From JAJFFW01 sp038534195 (lineage in GTDB: Bacteria > Pseudomonadota > Alphaproteobacteria > Caulobacterales > Parvularculaceae), in assembly GCA_038534195.1 (NCBI GenBank), contig JBCAXE010000012.1, positions 1-64,000 of the forward strand: a stretch of DNA of 64,000 nt, read 5' to 3'. Under the pieces are notes generated by a model. It saw nothing but the letters and a program-made list of their open reading frames with translations. It searched no databases and was not told where the DNA came from. A program made the position numbers and the translations under genes. Every line of letters begins with the position of its first letter. Position 1 is the first letter of the stretch. Of the stretch, positions 52,529 through 61,912 are shown piece by piece.

Positions 52529-53914
52529 TTAACGGCGATCATCCGATTTCGCGTAAGGATTGTCCGGTTTTTTCAAGATAAGCCGGATCGGAACAGCCGG
52601 AATATCGAAAGCCTCCCGGATCGAATTAACCAAATACCGCTTATAGGACGCCGGCACATCGTCCGCACGCGTACATTGCGCCACAAAAGTCGGCGGCCGC
52701 GTCTTCGTCTGCGCGATATACCGCAATTTTATGCGCTGGCCTGAAACAGCCGGCGGCGGATGGCGTTCGGTCGCATCGCGCAGCCAAGTATTGAGGTCGG
52801 GCGTTTTTACTCTGGCGTTCCAATCCACATAAACCGACGTCACCGCCGGCATCAGCCGGTCGATATTCCGGCCCGTAAGAGCGGAGAAAAAGACAAGCGG
52901 CACACCCGGCGCTTGCGGCAAAAGCCGCGACGCCTTTTCGCGCAAGTCGCGCGCTGCGGCGTCTTTATCCTCGATCAAATCCCATTTGTTTACGGCGATC
53001 ACAAGCGCCCGGCCCTCGCGAATGACGAGGTCGGCGATTTGCAAATCCTGTTTTTCAAAGGGACTTTCCGCATCGATCAGCAATGTCACGACCTCGGCGA
53101 ACTGGATCGCCCGCAACGAGTCCGCAACGGAGAGCTTTTCAAGCTTCGACTGCACGCGAGATTTCTTCCGCATGCCGGCGGTGTCGAAGAGCTTCACCGG
53201 CCATTCCCGCTCTGGCCCTTGCCAGCGCCATTCGACGGAAATTGAATCGCGCGTTATCCCCGCTTCCGGCCCCGTAAGCAGGCGATCTTCGCCGATCATG
53301 CGGTTGATCAGAGTCGACTTACCAGCGTTCGGACGCCCGACGATCGCAAGACGCAAAGGCTTTAGGGGATCGTCCCACCCCTCTTCTTCCGCATCCGGTT
53401 GAACATCGAGGTCTGCGGCCGCTTCCAGATGGGGCTCAAGCGCAATGAAGAGATCGGCCATGCCCTCGCCGTGTTCGGCCGAAATCGCGATTGGCTCGCC
53501 CATGCCGAGACCATACGCATCATAGACGCCCTCTGCGCCCTTGGCGCCTTCGGCTTTGTTCGCGAGCAAGAGAACGGGCTTGTCGGCCGCCCGCAAGAGG
53601 CTCGCGAACGACTCGTCCAAAGGCGTGAGCCCGGCACGAGCGTCGTAAACGAATAAACAGAGATCAGCCTCTTCGACGGCGCGATCGGTTTGTTGACGCA
53701 TCCGCCCTTCAAGCAACCGCTCCGGCGCCTCTTCGAGGCCCGGCGTGTCGATCAAGATCGCGATATGATCTCCGAGCTTCGCCTCGCCTTCGCGGCGGTC
53801 GCGCGTGACGCCTGGCGTGTCGTCAACGAGCGCAAGGCGCTTGCCCACCAGCCTGTTGAACAGCGTCGACTTGCCTACATTCGGCCGTCCGACGATCGCG
53901 ATTTTCAACGGCAT
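52529..53914 (-). CDS. der: Ribosome-assembly GTPase Der
   Basis: The 461-residue protein has two tandem GTPase domains (GRPNVGKST at the N-terminus and GRPNAGKST near 190; NKAEG and NKWDL specificity motifs) and a KH-like C-terminal domain. Der acts in 50S assembly. It follows bamB by 22 bases in a conserved order. Confidence 0.97.
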   Translation of the reverse strand: MPLKIAIVGRPNVGKSTLFNRLVGKRLALVDDTPGVTRDRREGEAKLGDHIAILIDTPGLEEAPERLLEGRMRQQTDRAVEEADLCLFVYDARAGLTPLDESFASLLRAADKPVLLLANKAEGAKGAEGVYDAYGLGMGEPIAISAEHGEGMADLFIALEPHLEAAADLDVQPDAEEEGWDDPLKPLRLAIVGRPNAGKSTLINRMIGEDRLLTGPEAGITRDSISVEWRWQGPEREWPVKLFDTAGMRKKSRVQSKLEKLSVADSLRAIQFAEVVTLLIDAESPFEKQDLQIADLVIREGRALVIAVNKWDLIEDKDAAARDLREKASRLLPQAPGVPLVFFSALTGRNIDRLMPAVTSVYVDWNARVKTPDLNTWLRDATERHPPPAVSGQRIKLRYIAQTKTRPPTFVAQCTRADDVPASYKRYLVNSIREAFDIPAVPIRLILKKPDNPYAKSDDRR

Positions 53915-53936
53915 GGGCGGCCCGCCTTCAAGAACC

Positions 53937-55358
53937 CTACTTCAAAGCGTAGAGCTTGCCTTTTTCCGTCAGTACAAAGATTTTCTCATCCGCAACAATC
54001 GGCGAGACGACCGAGCCGTCGCTGATTTTCCGCCGGTCGAGAACCGCGCCGCTTTGAGGCGCCACCTTGATGACCTCGCCGTCCGACGAGTTAAGCACCA
54101 GATGATCCCCGACGAGCACAGGGCCCGCCCAGGTGATGCGGCCCTTGCGTTTCTTCTCATTCTTATAGCGAGTGAGCTGCTCCACCCACACGACGGCGCC
54201 GTCATTGCGGGCGATGCAGACGAGCTCGGCGTCCACGGAAACGATATAGATATAATCGCCAGCGACCCATGGCATTTGAAGGCTCGCGATCGGCGCCTCC
54301 CAGGCGCGGTTGCCGGTCCTGATATCGATGGCCGCCAGCCGGCCTGCGTGAGAAACGACATACACAAGACCGCGGTCGATCACCGGCGCACCCGCGATAT
54401 CATTAAGCGTTGAAAGCGCCGTCAGCCGCGTATTGCGCACGAGCGTGTCATTCCAAACGGAACGGCCGGAGTCCGACAAGAACGCGATCAATTCACCAGA
54501 AGAAAACGGGGCTACAACAAGATCGCCTGCGGCGGCCGGGCTCGCCGACGAAAGGATACGCGCCGCCTCTTCAAAGGACTGAAATGACCATTCCTGCGAT
54601 CCATCGGCTTGCGACAGCGCGAAGAGCTGGTTCGTGTTCGTGACAAAATAGACTGCGCCGCGATAGGCGGTCGGCGCTGTGCGCACGGGCGCATCCGTTT
54701 CCACCCGCCATAATTCCTCGCCAGTCTCAGCGTTGAGCGCAGCGGCGAAACCGAAGCCGGAGGTGATGAATAGGCGTCCGCCATCGTAAGCGACGCCGCC
54801 GCCGAACCCAATCTCGGAGGGCGACGATCTGTTGAGTATTTCGCGTATACGGAATTTTTCTTTCAACTCCGGCGCAAGCTCAGTGCGCCATAGACGATCG
54901 CCGCTTTCCATGTCGATCGCGGAGACGCGCGCTTCGGCGTCGATCACGTAGATATTGCCGTCGGCGGCGACCGGCGGCGATGTGAGGCGCGCCCGGCGCG
55001 AAGATTCCGCGTCGATATCCGTCTTCCAGATTTCTTCCAGACTGACTTCCGCGCTAAGATGATGGAGCGTGTGATCAGCTTCGCCGCCAGGCTGCGGCCA
55101 GGAGACGTTGCGGTATGACGGCGGCACATCGATCAGAACACCAGCGAAACGCGGATCGGCTTCGACGGTCTCATCAAGGGCGAGAATAGAAATGCGCTCG
55201 TCGTCCTCTTCTTTTTCGGCCTTGGCTTTTTCTTCATCGCCGTCGCCGTCAAATATCCCGGTCACCCGGTCCAGAACCGGATTTGAAGAACAAGCGGAAA
55301 GAAGGACGCAGCCGGCCAGAAGGACCAGCCAGTCGCCAGTGGTGCGGGTTTTAATCAT
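53937..55358 (-). CDS. bamB: BamB-like outer-membrane assembly lipoprotein
   Basis: The 473-residue product has lipobox LLSACS and repeated PQQ-like beta-propeller blades (DMESGDRLWRTEL, NAETGEELWRVET, DIRTGNRAWEAPI, PQSGAVLDRRKI). BamB scaffolds the BAM complex. It sits between yfgM (three bases upstream) and der, the usual cluster. Confidence 0.93.
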   Translation of the reverse strand: MIKTRTTGDWLVLLAGCVLLSACSSNPVLDRVTGIFDGDGDEEKAKAEKEEDDERISILALDETVEADPRFAGVLIDVPPSYRNVSWPQPGGEADHTLHHLSAEVSLEEIWKTDIDAESSRRARLTSPPVAADGNIYVIDAEARVSAIDMESGDRLWRTELAPELKEKFRIREILNRSSPSEIGFGGGVAYDGGRLFITSGFGFAAALNAETGEELWRVETDAPVRTAPTAYRGAVYFVTNTNQLFALSQADGSQEWSFQSFEEAARILSSASPAAAGDLVVAPFSSGELIAFLSDSGRSVWNDTLVRNTRLTALSTLNDIAGAPVIDRGLVYVVSHAGRLAAIDIRTGNRAWEAPIASLQMPWVAGDYIYIVSVDAELVCIARNDGAVVWVEQLTRYKNEKKRKGRITWAGPVLVGDHLVLNSSDGEVIKVAPQSGAVLDRRKISDGSVVSPIVADEKIFVLTEKGKLYALK

Positions 55359-55361
55359 GGT

Positions 55362-56300
55362 TTACTCTTGCGGCTCCGGGTTGTCGTTCGCCCCAGCGGT
55401 CTCTTCTGGTTCAGGCTCGGCCGTCGCCTCTTCGCCTTCAACATTCTCTTCCATGCGCGCGTCAGAAGCGGGCGGCTCCGCCACTTCAAGAACCGGCGCG
55501 TCCTGGTTTGTAACGCCGTGGTCGTGACCATCATCGGCGCTATGGCCGTCGCCAATGAAACCCTCGATCGCGTCGAGCGACGGCGATGTCCGTTCAAGCG
55601 ACTTGCTGAGATCGTTCGCCTGCAAATCTTTTGTGATATTAACGCCCGCTTTTCCAGACGCTGCTAGCGCAGCCAATTCTTCCGCACGGATGCGTACAGC
55701 CTGCGGCGCATCCGTGCTTTCGGCGGCGCGCTCAAAAATCGCCTTGGCGGTTTCGTAGTCGCCCACATTCAGCGCGGCGACGCCTGCAATCTCTCGCGCA
55801 TAAAATCCGATTACTGATGAATCATTTTGCAAATCGCCAAGGTCAGAAAGAACCGCATCGCGGCCGTCTTCGAGCGCGAGCGAGGCCGCGCGTAAGCGGG
55901 CCAAATGTTTCATTCGTTTCGGCGCAGCGCCGTTGCCATAAATAGCGCGGTAAATCTCAAGCGCGGCGAGCCGTTCGCCGCCGCCAGCGAGCGAGGCTGC
56001 GCGCCGCATGTCCGACAGAACCCCATATCCGGCGCTTGCCTCATCTTTAAAAGACGCGAGCGCCGCCCGCCCCGCTTCCGGGTCTTCTTCGAGCGTGCGC
56101 ACCGCCTCTTCGAAGCCAATCGCGCTTTTTTCCGCAGCGCTGTTCTTTTGCGCCGACCAGAATTGCATGCCGGCCACCAGCGCGACGATCGCCGCGGCCC
56201 CGCCGATCAGGAGAGGGCCGTTCTTCTGGAAAAATTGCGCTTGATCATCTTCCGCAAGACTTTGGTCTACTTCGCGTAAGATGCTTTCGTCGTTCGCCAC
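55362..56300 (-). CDS. YfgM-like tetratricopeptide membrane protein
   Basis: The 312-residue product has a short cytoplasmic leader, one membrane helix (LLIGGAAAIVALVAGMQFW) and an alpha-helical TPR body (LARLRAASLALEDGRD; AALNVGDYETAKAIFERA), the layout of YfgM/UPF0070, a periplasmic chaperone-type partner of the secretion machinery. The tail is acidic, Pro/Glu-rich. GTG start. First gene of the yfgM-bamB-der run. Confidence 0.85.
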   Translation of the reverse strand: MANDESILREVDQSLAEDDQAQFFQKNGPLLIGGAAAIVALVAGMQFWSAQKNSAAEKSAIGFEEAVRTLEEDPEAGRAALASFKDEASAGYGVLSDMRRAASLAGGGERLAALEIYRAIYGNGAAPKRMKHLARLRAASLALEDGRDAVLSDLGDLQNDSSVIGFYAREIAGVAALNVGDYETAKAIFERAAESTDAPQAVRIRAEELAALAASGKAGVNITKDLQANDLSKSLERTSPSLDAIEGFIGDGHSADDGHDHGVTNQDAPVLEVAEPPASDARMEENVEGEEATAEPEPEETAGANDNPEPQE

Positions 56301-56429
56301 TGCAACGCCTTTTAAGTCATGGGGCCGATCTTGGGGCGACCGGCGCTTATCGTTCCCAAGCGTGAGGTTCTATCGACGTTTAAGCGCGCGCGCAACGCAA
56401 AGTGGGGCCGAATCCAGGGGCCGCCGCGA

Positions 56430-57275
56430 TCAGGATGATTTAACCGTTTTCTCTGCTGCGACGCCGAGGCGATAAACCTGCGCTGGCTCGGGGAACGTGC
56501 GCGCGCGCACCTCGCTCGCATATTGCCCGACGGCGTCATTAATCGCGGTATTCAGGGAGCCGTAGCGTTTCACGAATTTCGGGGTCCAGTCGAAGACGCC
56601 CAACATATCTTGCGTGACGAGAATCTGGCCGTCGCATGCCGACGAGGCGCCGATGCCGATCGTCGGGATATCAACACGTTCGGTGATTTCACGTGCGAGG
56701 TCTTCCGCGACGCCCTCGATAACCAGCGCAAAGGCGCCGGCCGCGGCGGTCGCCTCCGCTTCGCCCATGATCTCTGCGCGCTCTTCTTCGGTGCGCCCTT
56801 TGGCTTTGAAGCCGCCCGTGACGTTCACCGCTTGCGGGCGCAATCCCACATGGCCCATGACGGGCACGCCGCGCTCAACCAAAAACTTGATAATGTTCGC
56901 CGCATATTGGCCGCTCTCAAGCTTGACGGCCTGCGCGCCCGTCTCGGCAAGAATGCGTGAAGCGTTGCAGAACGCCTCTTCTGGTCCGGCTTCGTAACTG
57001 CCGAAGGGCATGTCCACGACCACCATCGCCTGGTCAGCGCCGCGCATCACCGCCTTGCCGTGCATGATCATCATATCGAGCGTAACGCCGACAGTGGAAG
57101 TCAGCCCGTGAACAACCATGCCCACGCTGTCGCCCACAAGCAAAAGGTCGCAATGCCCGTCGAGAATGGACGCTGTCGGCGCGTCATAAGCTGTTAAGCA
57201 AACGATCGGCTCGCCTCCCTTGCGCATCCTGATATCGGCGGCGGTGAGGCGTTTACCTTTTGACTGTGCTGACAT
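56430..57275 (-). CDS. panB: 3-methyl-2-oxobutanoate hydroxymethyltransferase
   Basis: The 281-residue TIM barrel makes ketopantoate. Metal and substrate motifs are present: DSVGMVVHGL (Asp near 48), VVVDMPFGSYE, AVKLESGQ, GHVGLRPQ and IGIGASSACDGQ. Standard length. It lies 129 bases upstream of yfgM and is divergent from the lipocalin gene; panD is 21 kb away and panC is not in the window. Confidence 0.97.
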   Translation of the reverse strand: MSAQSKGKRLTAADIRMRKGGEPIVCLTAYDAPTASILDGHCDLLLVGDSVGMVVHGLTSTVGVTLDMMIMHGKAVMRGADQAMVVVDMPFGSYEAGPEEAFCNASRILAETGAQAVKLESGQYAANIIKFLVERGVPVMGHVGLRPQAVNVTGGFKAKGRTEEERAEIMGEAEATAAAGAFALVIEGVAEDLAREITERVDIPTIGIGASSACDGQILVTQDMLGVFDWTPKFVKRYGSLNTAINDAVGQYASEVRARTFPEPAQVYRLGVAAEKTVKSS

Positions 57276-57390
57276 GAACCATCCCTAACTTCGCGTTATT
57301 GATATAAGAACTTTCCATGCCGCAAACAAAGAAAATTGGCGTGATCAAACCGATACATCCGCTTAATGCGCTGTAATAAAAGGAAAATTT

Positions 57391-57948
57391 ATGATGGTGC
57401 GAATTTTTTTCACCATGGTGATCTCAGCGCTTTTCGTTGGTTGCGCGGCTCAGCCCTCGTATCGCGCTGACGACGCGCCGCTCAAAACGGTGGCGTCGGT
57501 TGACGTCGAGCGATATCTCGGCCGCTGGTATGAAATCGCCCGCCTGCCCAACCGGTTCGAGCGCGGATGCGAAGGCGTCACCGCAGAATATGTGCGGCGC
57601 GACGACGGCCTGATCAGCGTCACAAACACCTGCCGCAAAAACGCGCCAGACGGCGACGTAAAGGTTGCGAACGGTCGAGCGCGCATCGTCGACACCGCCT
57701 CGAACGCCAAGCTGAAGGTCAGTTTCTTCGGCCCATTTTGGGGCGACTACTGGATCATCGATCTGGCCACGGATTATTCGCTGGCTGTCGTCAGTGAGCC
57801 GAAGGGACGCTATCTCTGGATTTTATCGCGGACGCCCACGATCAATGACGACGTGAAAGCGGCGACGCTGGCGGTTCTTGCAGAGCGCGGTTTCGATACA
57901 AGCGCGCTCTACTATCCGCAACAGCCCCCAGCGCCAACGAACAACTAG
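57391..57948 (+). CDS. Bacterial lipocalin (Blc-type lipoprotein)
   Basis: The 185-residue product has a lipobox (FVGCA) and the lipocalin signature GRWYEIARLPNRFERGC, with later FFGPFWGDYWIIDLA and YLWILSRTP. Blc binds lysophospholipids at the outer membrane. It ends four bases from the convergent acetyltransferase gene. Confidence 0.93.
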   Translation: MMVRIFFTMVISALFVGCAAQPSYRADDAPLKTVASVDVERYLGRWYEIARLPNRFERGCEGVTAEYVRRDDGLISVTNTCRKNAPDGDVKVANGRARIVDTASNAKLKVSFFGPFWGDYWIIDLATDYSLAVVSEPKGRYLWILSRTPTINDDVKAATLAVLAERGFDTSALYYPQQPPAPTNN

Positions 57949-57951
57949 CGC

Positions 57952-58512
57952 TCAGTCAAGAGACTTCCGCATCCGGATCACTATGTTTGGCGCGCCATTC
58001 ACGCCCACAAGTTCCTCGCGGTCAATCTCGACATAGCCGCGCGCGAGATAAAGCGGCGCGCCCGGAACAGTTGATCCGAGTTCGATGGTTTTAAAGCCGG
58101 CGTCGCGCGCGGCGGCTTCCCCGAGATCGAGCAGCAGCGTTCCGACCCCCCGCCGCGTCCAGTCTGGATGCGTGTACATGGCGCGAATACGCGCCGCCTC
58201 GGTCGCCGGGTCGGAAAAACTGTCATCGCGCCCTTTTGTGTGGTCGCCGCCATAAAGCGTGCGGCGCTTGCCCCATCCGCCGCACCCCACGAGGATCCGC
58301 TCCCCTTCGACATCCGCCTCAATCAAAAAATAGGTCTGGTCATCGATCAGCGTTTGATCGACGCCCATGGTTTCCTGCGCAGCCGTAATCTCTTCCGGCG
58401 ACAGAAACGCTTTCATATTTTCCGCGATGGCGACACTCATTAACGCGATGATGGCGGGGATGTCCGCCGCTTGCGCAAGGCGATGACTGAAGGCGATTTC
58501 ACCGGCCGCCAT
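57952..58512 (-). CDS. GNAT family N-acetyltransferase
   Basis: The 186-residue product has the GNAT core with the acetyl-CoA loop RRGVGTLLLDLGEAAARD and the following IELGSTVPGAPLYLARGY strands in short pieces. The substrate is unknown. It begins ten bases after apt, same strand. Confidence 0.88.
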   Translation of the reverse strand: MAAGEIAFSHRLAQAADIPAIIALMSVAIAENMKAFLSPEEITAAQETMGVDQTLIDDQTYFLIEADVEGERILVGCGGWGKRRTLYGGDHTKGRDDSFSDPATEAARIRAMYTHPDWTRRGVGTLLLDLGEAAARDAGFKTIELGSTVPGAPLYLARGYVEIDREELVGVNGAPNIVIRMRKSLD

Positions 58513-58522
58513 TACTCAGGCC

Positions 58523-59050
58523 CTACTCGCCCTCGAACTGGACGAGCGCAACAACTTCCTTGCCGAGACCGCGCAGCTTTTCCGCCCCGCCGAGGTCGGG
58601 AAGATCGACCACAAACGAACACAGAGCCACCTCCGCGCCGGCGCGTTCAAGTAATCTGATCGCGGCGATCGCCGTGCCGCCTGTCGCGATCAAATCATCG
58701 ACCAGAAGCACGCGCTCGCCTTTTTCCACGGCGTCGGTATGGATCTCCACCTCATCGACGCCGTACTCAAGCGCATATTCTTCACTGATCGTCTCATAGG
58801 GCAGCTTGCCCTTCTTTCGGATCGGCACAAAGCCCACCGACAATTGATGCGCGATGGCGCCGCCCAGAATGAAGCCCCGCGCTTCGATGCCGGCGACCTT
58901 GTCGATCTTGGCCCCGGCGAGCGGCTGCACAAGCTCATCCACCGCCCGGCGAAACCCGCGTGCATCCGTAAGCAGCGTTGTAATGTCGCGAAACATGATG
59001 CCCGGCTTTGGATAATCCGGGATGGTGCGGATGACGTTTCTCAAATCCAT
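58523..59050 (-). CDS. apt: Adenine phosphoribosyltransferase
   Basis: The 175-residue product salvages adenine to AMP. The PRPP motif VLLVDDLIATGGTA lies at residues 114-127, and RDITTLL and GIEARGF are in place. The ATG at 59050 gives the family length; the longer frame to 59086 adds an unmatched leader. Confidence 0.97.
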   Translation of the reverse strand: MDLRNVIRTIPDYPKPGIMFRDITTLLTDARGFRRAVDELVQPLAGAKIDKVAGIEARGFILGGAIAHQLSVGFVPIRKKGKLPYETISEEYALEYGVDEVEIHTDAVEKGERVLLVDDLIATGGTAIAAIRLLERAGAEVALCSFVVDLPDLGGAEKLRGLGKEVVALVQFEGE

Positions 59051-59127
59051 GGCCGACGCTCGTAGTGAAAACCAATTGCGCGTCAACCGTGCCGCAAGCC
59101 TGTGGGCTTGGCAACCGGCGGTTCGGA

Positions 59128-60342
59128 TTATTTCGAGAGGGAAAGTTGAACGAGATCAATGGCGATTGTGGAAAACGCCGCCTCTAGCAATGACGGATTA
59201 TCAGCGTCGAAATAGCCGCCGTCTTCTGACGCGCAGTCGCGCAAGAGCGCCTCGGTGTCGGGGTCTGAGACTTCGAAGGCGATCGTGTAGATGCGGATGT
59301 CGTCCGCCTTGGCGATGTTACAAATCTCAGTCGTCAACTGGTTCGCCAAGTCGTCATCGTAAGAATCATGCGTCGGATAGTCAGGCGCCCGCGTATTGGC
59401 GCCGTCGGTCAACAGTATCACCGCCCTGACACCGTTCTTGTTGACAAGCTGCGCTTTCGGCCGCGCTTCATTGAACGGCTTGGGGTTCGACAGAAGACGC
59501 AATCCCCAGTTCAATCCGCCAGCGATATAGGTGCCGTAGTCGGCGGCCATATTGTCAATCGCCGTTTCGAGTGTGGATTGATTATCCGTAAGCGGTGTAA
59601 CTGGCTCAGGGCACGACACATTCAATATACCGGGAACAGGGTTTGTGTTAAAATTTGCATCGATAGTATTATCTGGGTACGGACGCGATCCGACGCATCC
59701 GTTCCAAACATCGCCCGCGCCAATAGGTGGAACATTGAGCCATGGCCTTCCAGCAGTGCTCGTTCCAACATTCACATATTTTGCAAACGGGGCCATGCCA
59801 ACTTTAAAATCGCCGTTGGGCGCGCCGAGAAGCGCATTCGACAGAACGGTCGCGGAAGCTTTCAGCGAGATGAGCTTCGCACCGGCCATTGAACTTGAAT
59901 TGTCCAGCACCATCACCGCTTCAACCGGTCCCGCTGGACGGGCGCGCGCTTCGGAATTGACCGAAAAAGGCATATAATCCTGCCCGACCACGCCGAGGAT
60001 AGATGTCTCGGTGCGCCCGGTGATCACGAGTTGAAACTTATCGTCATCGCCGTCAAAACTGAAATTAAAACTATCAAGCGACACACCGCTCAACCGCGCA
60101 TTCGCATCAAAATATTGCTGCGCGATTGCTTTCGCCGCCGCCTCGCTAAGCGAAGGATCGACGATCTTCGCACGCGCAGCCGCAAGCACACCTGCATCCG
60201 CCGCTTCAATAATGGCGCTGCGGACTTGATTGGCGCGGATGAAATCGATGGCGATCCCCGCGCCAAGCAGGATCGGGATCAGAAAGAGCCCGAACATCAT
60301 CGCGACATTGCCGGACAGATCGCTGGAGAACCGTCTAATCAT
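59128..60342 (-). CDS. TadG-like von Willebrand A protein (copy 1)
   Basis: The 404-residue product begins with a TadE/TadG-type hydrophobic helix (NVAMMFGLFLIPILLGAGIAID in pieces) that anchors pilus-assembly or pseudopilin-like proteins, then a vWA domain with MIDAS LDNSSSM near 145 and LLTDGAN near 313. The ATG at 60342 was preferred to a GTG five codons upstream. Tad-type proteins act in tight-adherence pili, but no tad genes are adjacent. It shares the whole layout with the next gene. Confidence 0.85.
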   Translation of the reverse strand: MIRRFSSDLSGNVAMMFGLFLIPILLGAGIAIDFIRANQVRSAIIEAADAGVLAAARAKIVDPSLSEAAAKAIAQQYFDANARLSGVSLDSFNFSFDGDDDKFQLVITGRTETSILGVVGQDYMPFSVNSEARARPAGPVEAVMVLDNSSSMAGAKLISLKASATVLSNALLGAPNGDFKVGMAPFAKYVNVGTSTAGRPWLNVPPIGAGDVWNGCVGSRPYPDNTIDANFNTNPVPGILNVSCPEPVTPLTDNQSTLETAIDNMAADYGTYIAGGLNWGLRLLSNPKPFNEARPKAQLVNKNGVRAVILLTDGANTRAPDYPTHDSYDDDLANQLTTEICNIAKADDIRIYTIAFEVSDPDTEALLRDCASEDGGYFDADNPSLLEAAFSTIAIDLVQLSLSK

Positions 60343-60449
60343 CTCTCTCACCCTCAAGAATTTGAGATTTGAGGATCAAGGGGTGAACAAATGTTTGCAG
60401 TAACCCGACACGCGTTAAGAATTTCGATCACATTTCGGCGATGTGCGGT

Positions 60450-61670
60450 CTACTCCGACAAGGCGAGATTAACCAAATCGGTGGCGATAGCCGAAAACGC
60501 CGCCGCCAGAAGCGTCGGATTATCGGCGTCGAAATAGCCGCCGTCCTCGGTCGCGCAATTGCGCATTAACGCTTCAGTGGTCGGGTCGGACACTTCAAAA
60601 GCAATGGCGTAGATGCGGAAATCGTCCTGCGCCAGGTCCCGGCACATCTCGTCGGTTAACGTATCGGCGGCGGCTTGATCTTTCACATCATGCGCCGGAT
60701 AGCTCGGTGCGCGGGTATTCGCGCCGTCGGTAAGCAAAACAATGGCTTTCAAGCCGTTTTGCGACGCTGACTGCGCGCTGGTGAGACCTTCGGTAAACGG
60801 TTCGGCGTTTGACAAGACGCGTCGCCCCCAGGTGAGGCCGCCCGGAATATAGGTCGAGCCAGCGGCGCCCATATTGTTGATCTTTGGTATAATTTCTGTC
60901 CGTTCAGCCGTTAACGGATTGATCGCCTGCGGACAATCAACGTTCAATACGCCCGGCGCAGGGTTAGATAAGAATAAACCGTCATCAATATTCGCGGGAA
61001 AATTACGCGAGCCGACGCATCCGTTCCAAACGTCGCCAACCGCGCCGGGCGGCAAAGTAACCCATGTCTCGCTCGCGTTCGCCGTCCCCACATTCACATA
61101 TTGCGCGAATGGAACCAGCGCCACTTTGAAGTCGCCGGAATCATCTTTTAAAAGGATATCGACAAGATCGCGCGCTGATTTGCGCAGCGCGTTGATTTTA
61201 TCGCCGGACATCGAACCGGTGTTGTCGAGCACAAGCGCCACTTCAACCGGACCGGGCGTCGATGCGTTGGCGGACGATCTGATCGATAAGGGCACGAAGT
61301 CGTTACCGATAACGCCCAGAATCGCGGTTCGCACGCGACCGGTGATGTTTAACGTATAACGCTCGGCGTCCTCGTCGAATTGGAAACTGAAACTGTCGAT
61401 CTCCACATCGGCGCCGCCCTGATTGGCGTCAAAATAACGACGCGCGATCGCGCTTGCTTGCGTTTCCGTTAGCGATCCGTCGAGCAGTCTTGCGCGCGCC
61501 GCCGCGAGCACCCCGGAATCGGCGGCTTCCACGAGCGCAGAGCGCACCGCGTTTGCGCGCACAAAATCGATCGCTATGCCAGCGCCAGCCAACATCGGCA
61601 CCAGAAATAGGCCGAACATAATGGCGATATTGCCGTCGCGCGCTCGGCCGAAACGTTTAAGCAATTCCAT
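60450..61670 (-). CDS. TadG-like von Willebrand A protein (copy 2)
   Basis: The 406-residue product parallels copy 1: IAIMFGLFLVPMLAGAGIAIDF at the N-terminus in short form, MIDAS LDNTGSM, DVWNGCVGSR, LLTDGANTRAP and the closing EDGGYFDADNPTLL. GAGGTGA precedes the ATG. The 107-base gap between the copies makes an operon likely. A CtrA-like site lies about 105 bases upstream. Confidence 0.85.
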   Translation of the reverse strand: MELLKRFGRARDGNIAIMFGLFLVPMLAGAGIAIDFVRANAVRSALVEAADSGVLAAARARLLDGSLTETQASAIARRYFDANQGGADVEIDSFSFQFDEDAERYTLNITGRVRTAILGVIGNDFVPLSIRSSANASTPGPVEVALVLDNTGSMSGDKINALRKSARDLVDILLKDDSGDFKVALVPFAQYVNVGTANASETWVTLPPGAVGDVWNGCVGSRNFPANIDDGLFLSNPAPGVLNVDCPQAINPLTAERTEIIPKINNMGAAGSTYIPGGLTWGRRVLSNAEPFTEGLTSAQSASQNGLKAIVLLTDGANTRAPSYPAHDVKDQAAADTLTDEMCRDLAQDDFRIYAIAFEVSDPTTEALMRNCATEDGGYFDADNPTLLAAAFSAIATDLVNLALSE

Positions 61671-61773
61671 GGCTGGTCACCTCTCACCCCAATTCGTCCT
61701 TTTCGGGCGCTCGCGGCGCGCCTTTCGCGCGTGGTTCGCCCCGACCAGCGCCGTTGCATCTTCCTTGCCAAAA

Positions 61774-61789
61774 TTTACTGATCATTAAC
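61774..61789. promoter_or_regulatory. CtrA-like site, one mismatch (TTTA-N7-TTAAC)
   Basis: TTTACTGATCATTAAC differs from TTAA-N7-TTAAC by one base in the first half-site. It lies in the divergent space between the TadG-like pair and the M13 peptidase, so either could be a target. Confidence 0.3.
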
Positions 61790-61912
61790 CTTTGATCGCG
61801 TGTGACCGGCCATTCGCCGCGTGCCCTGTTGCCATCGACGCGCGGTTTCGACATGGTCGCGCGCGATTCGCCGCTCAGAACGGCGTCAACGGCTCACGAA
61901 GGAGAATTGTCT

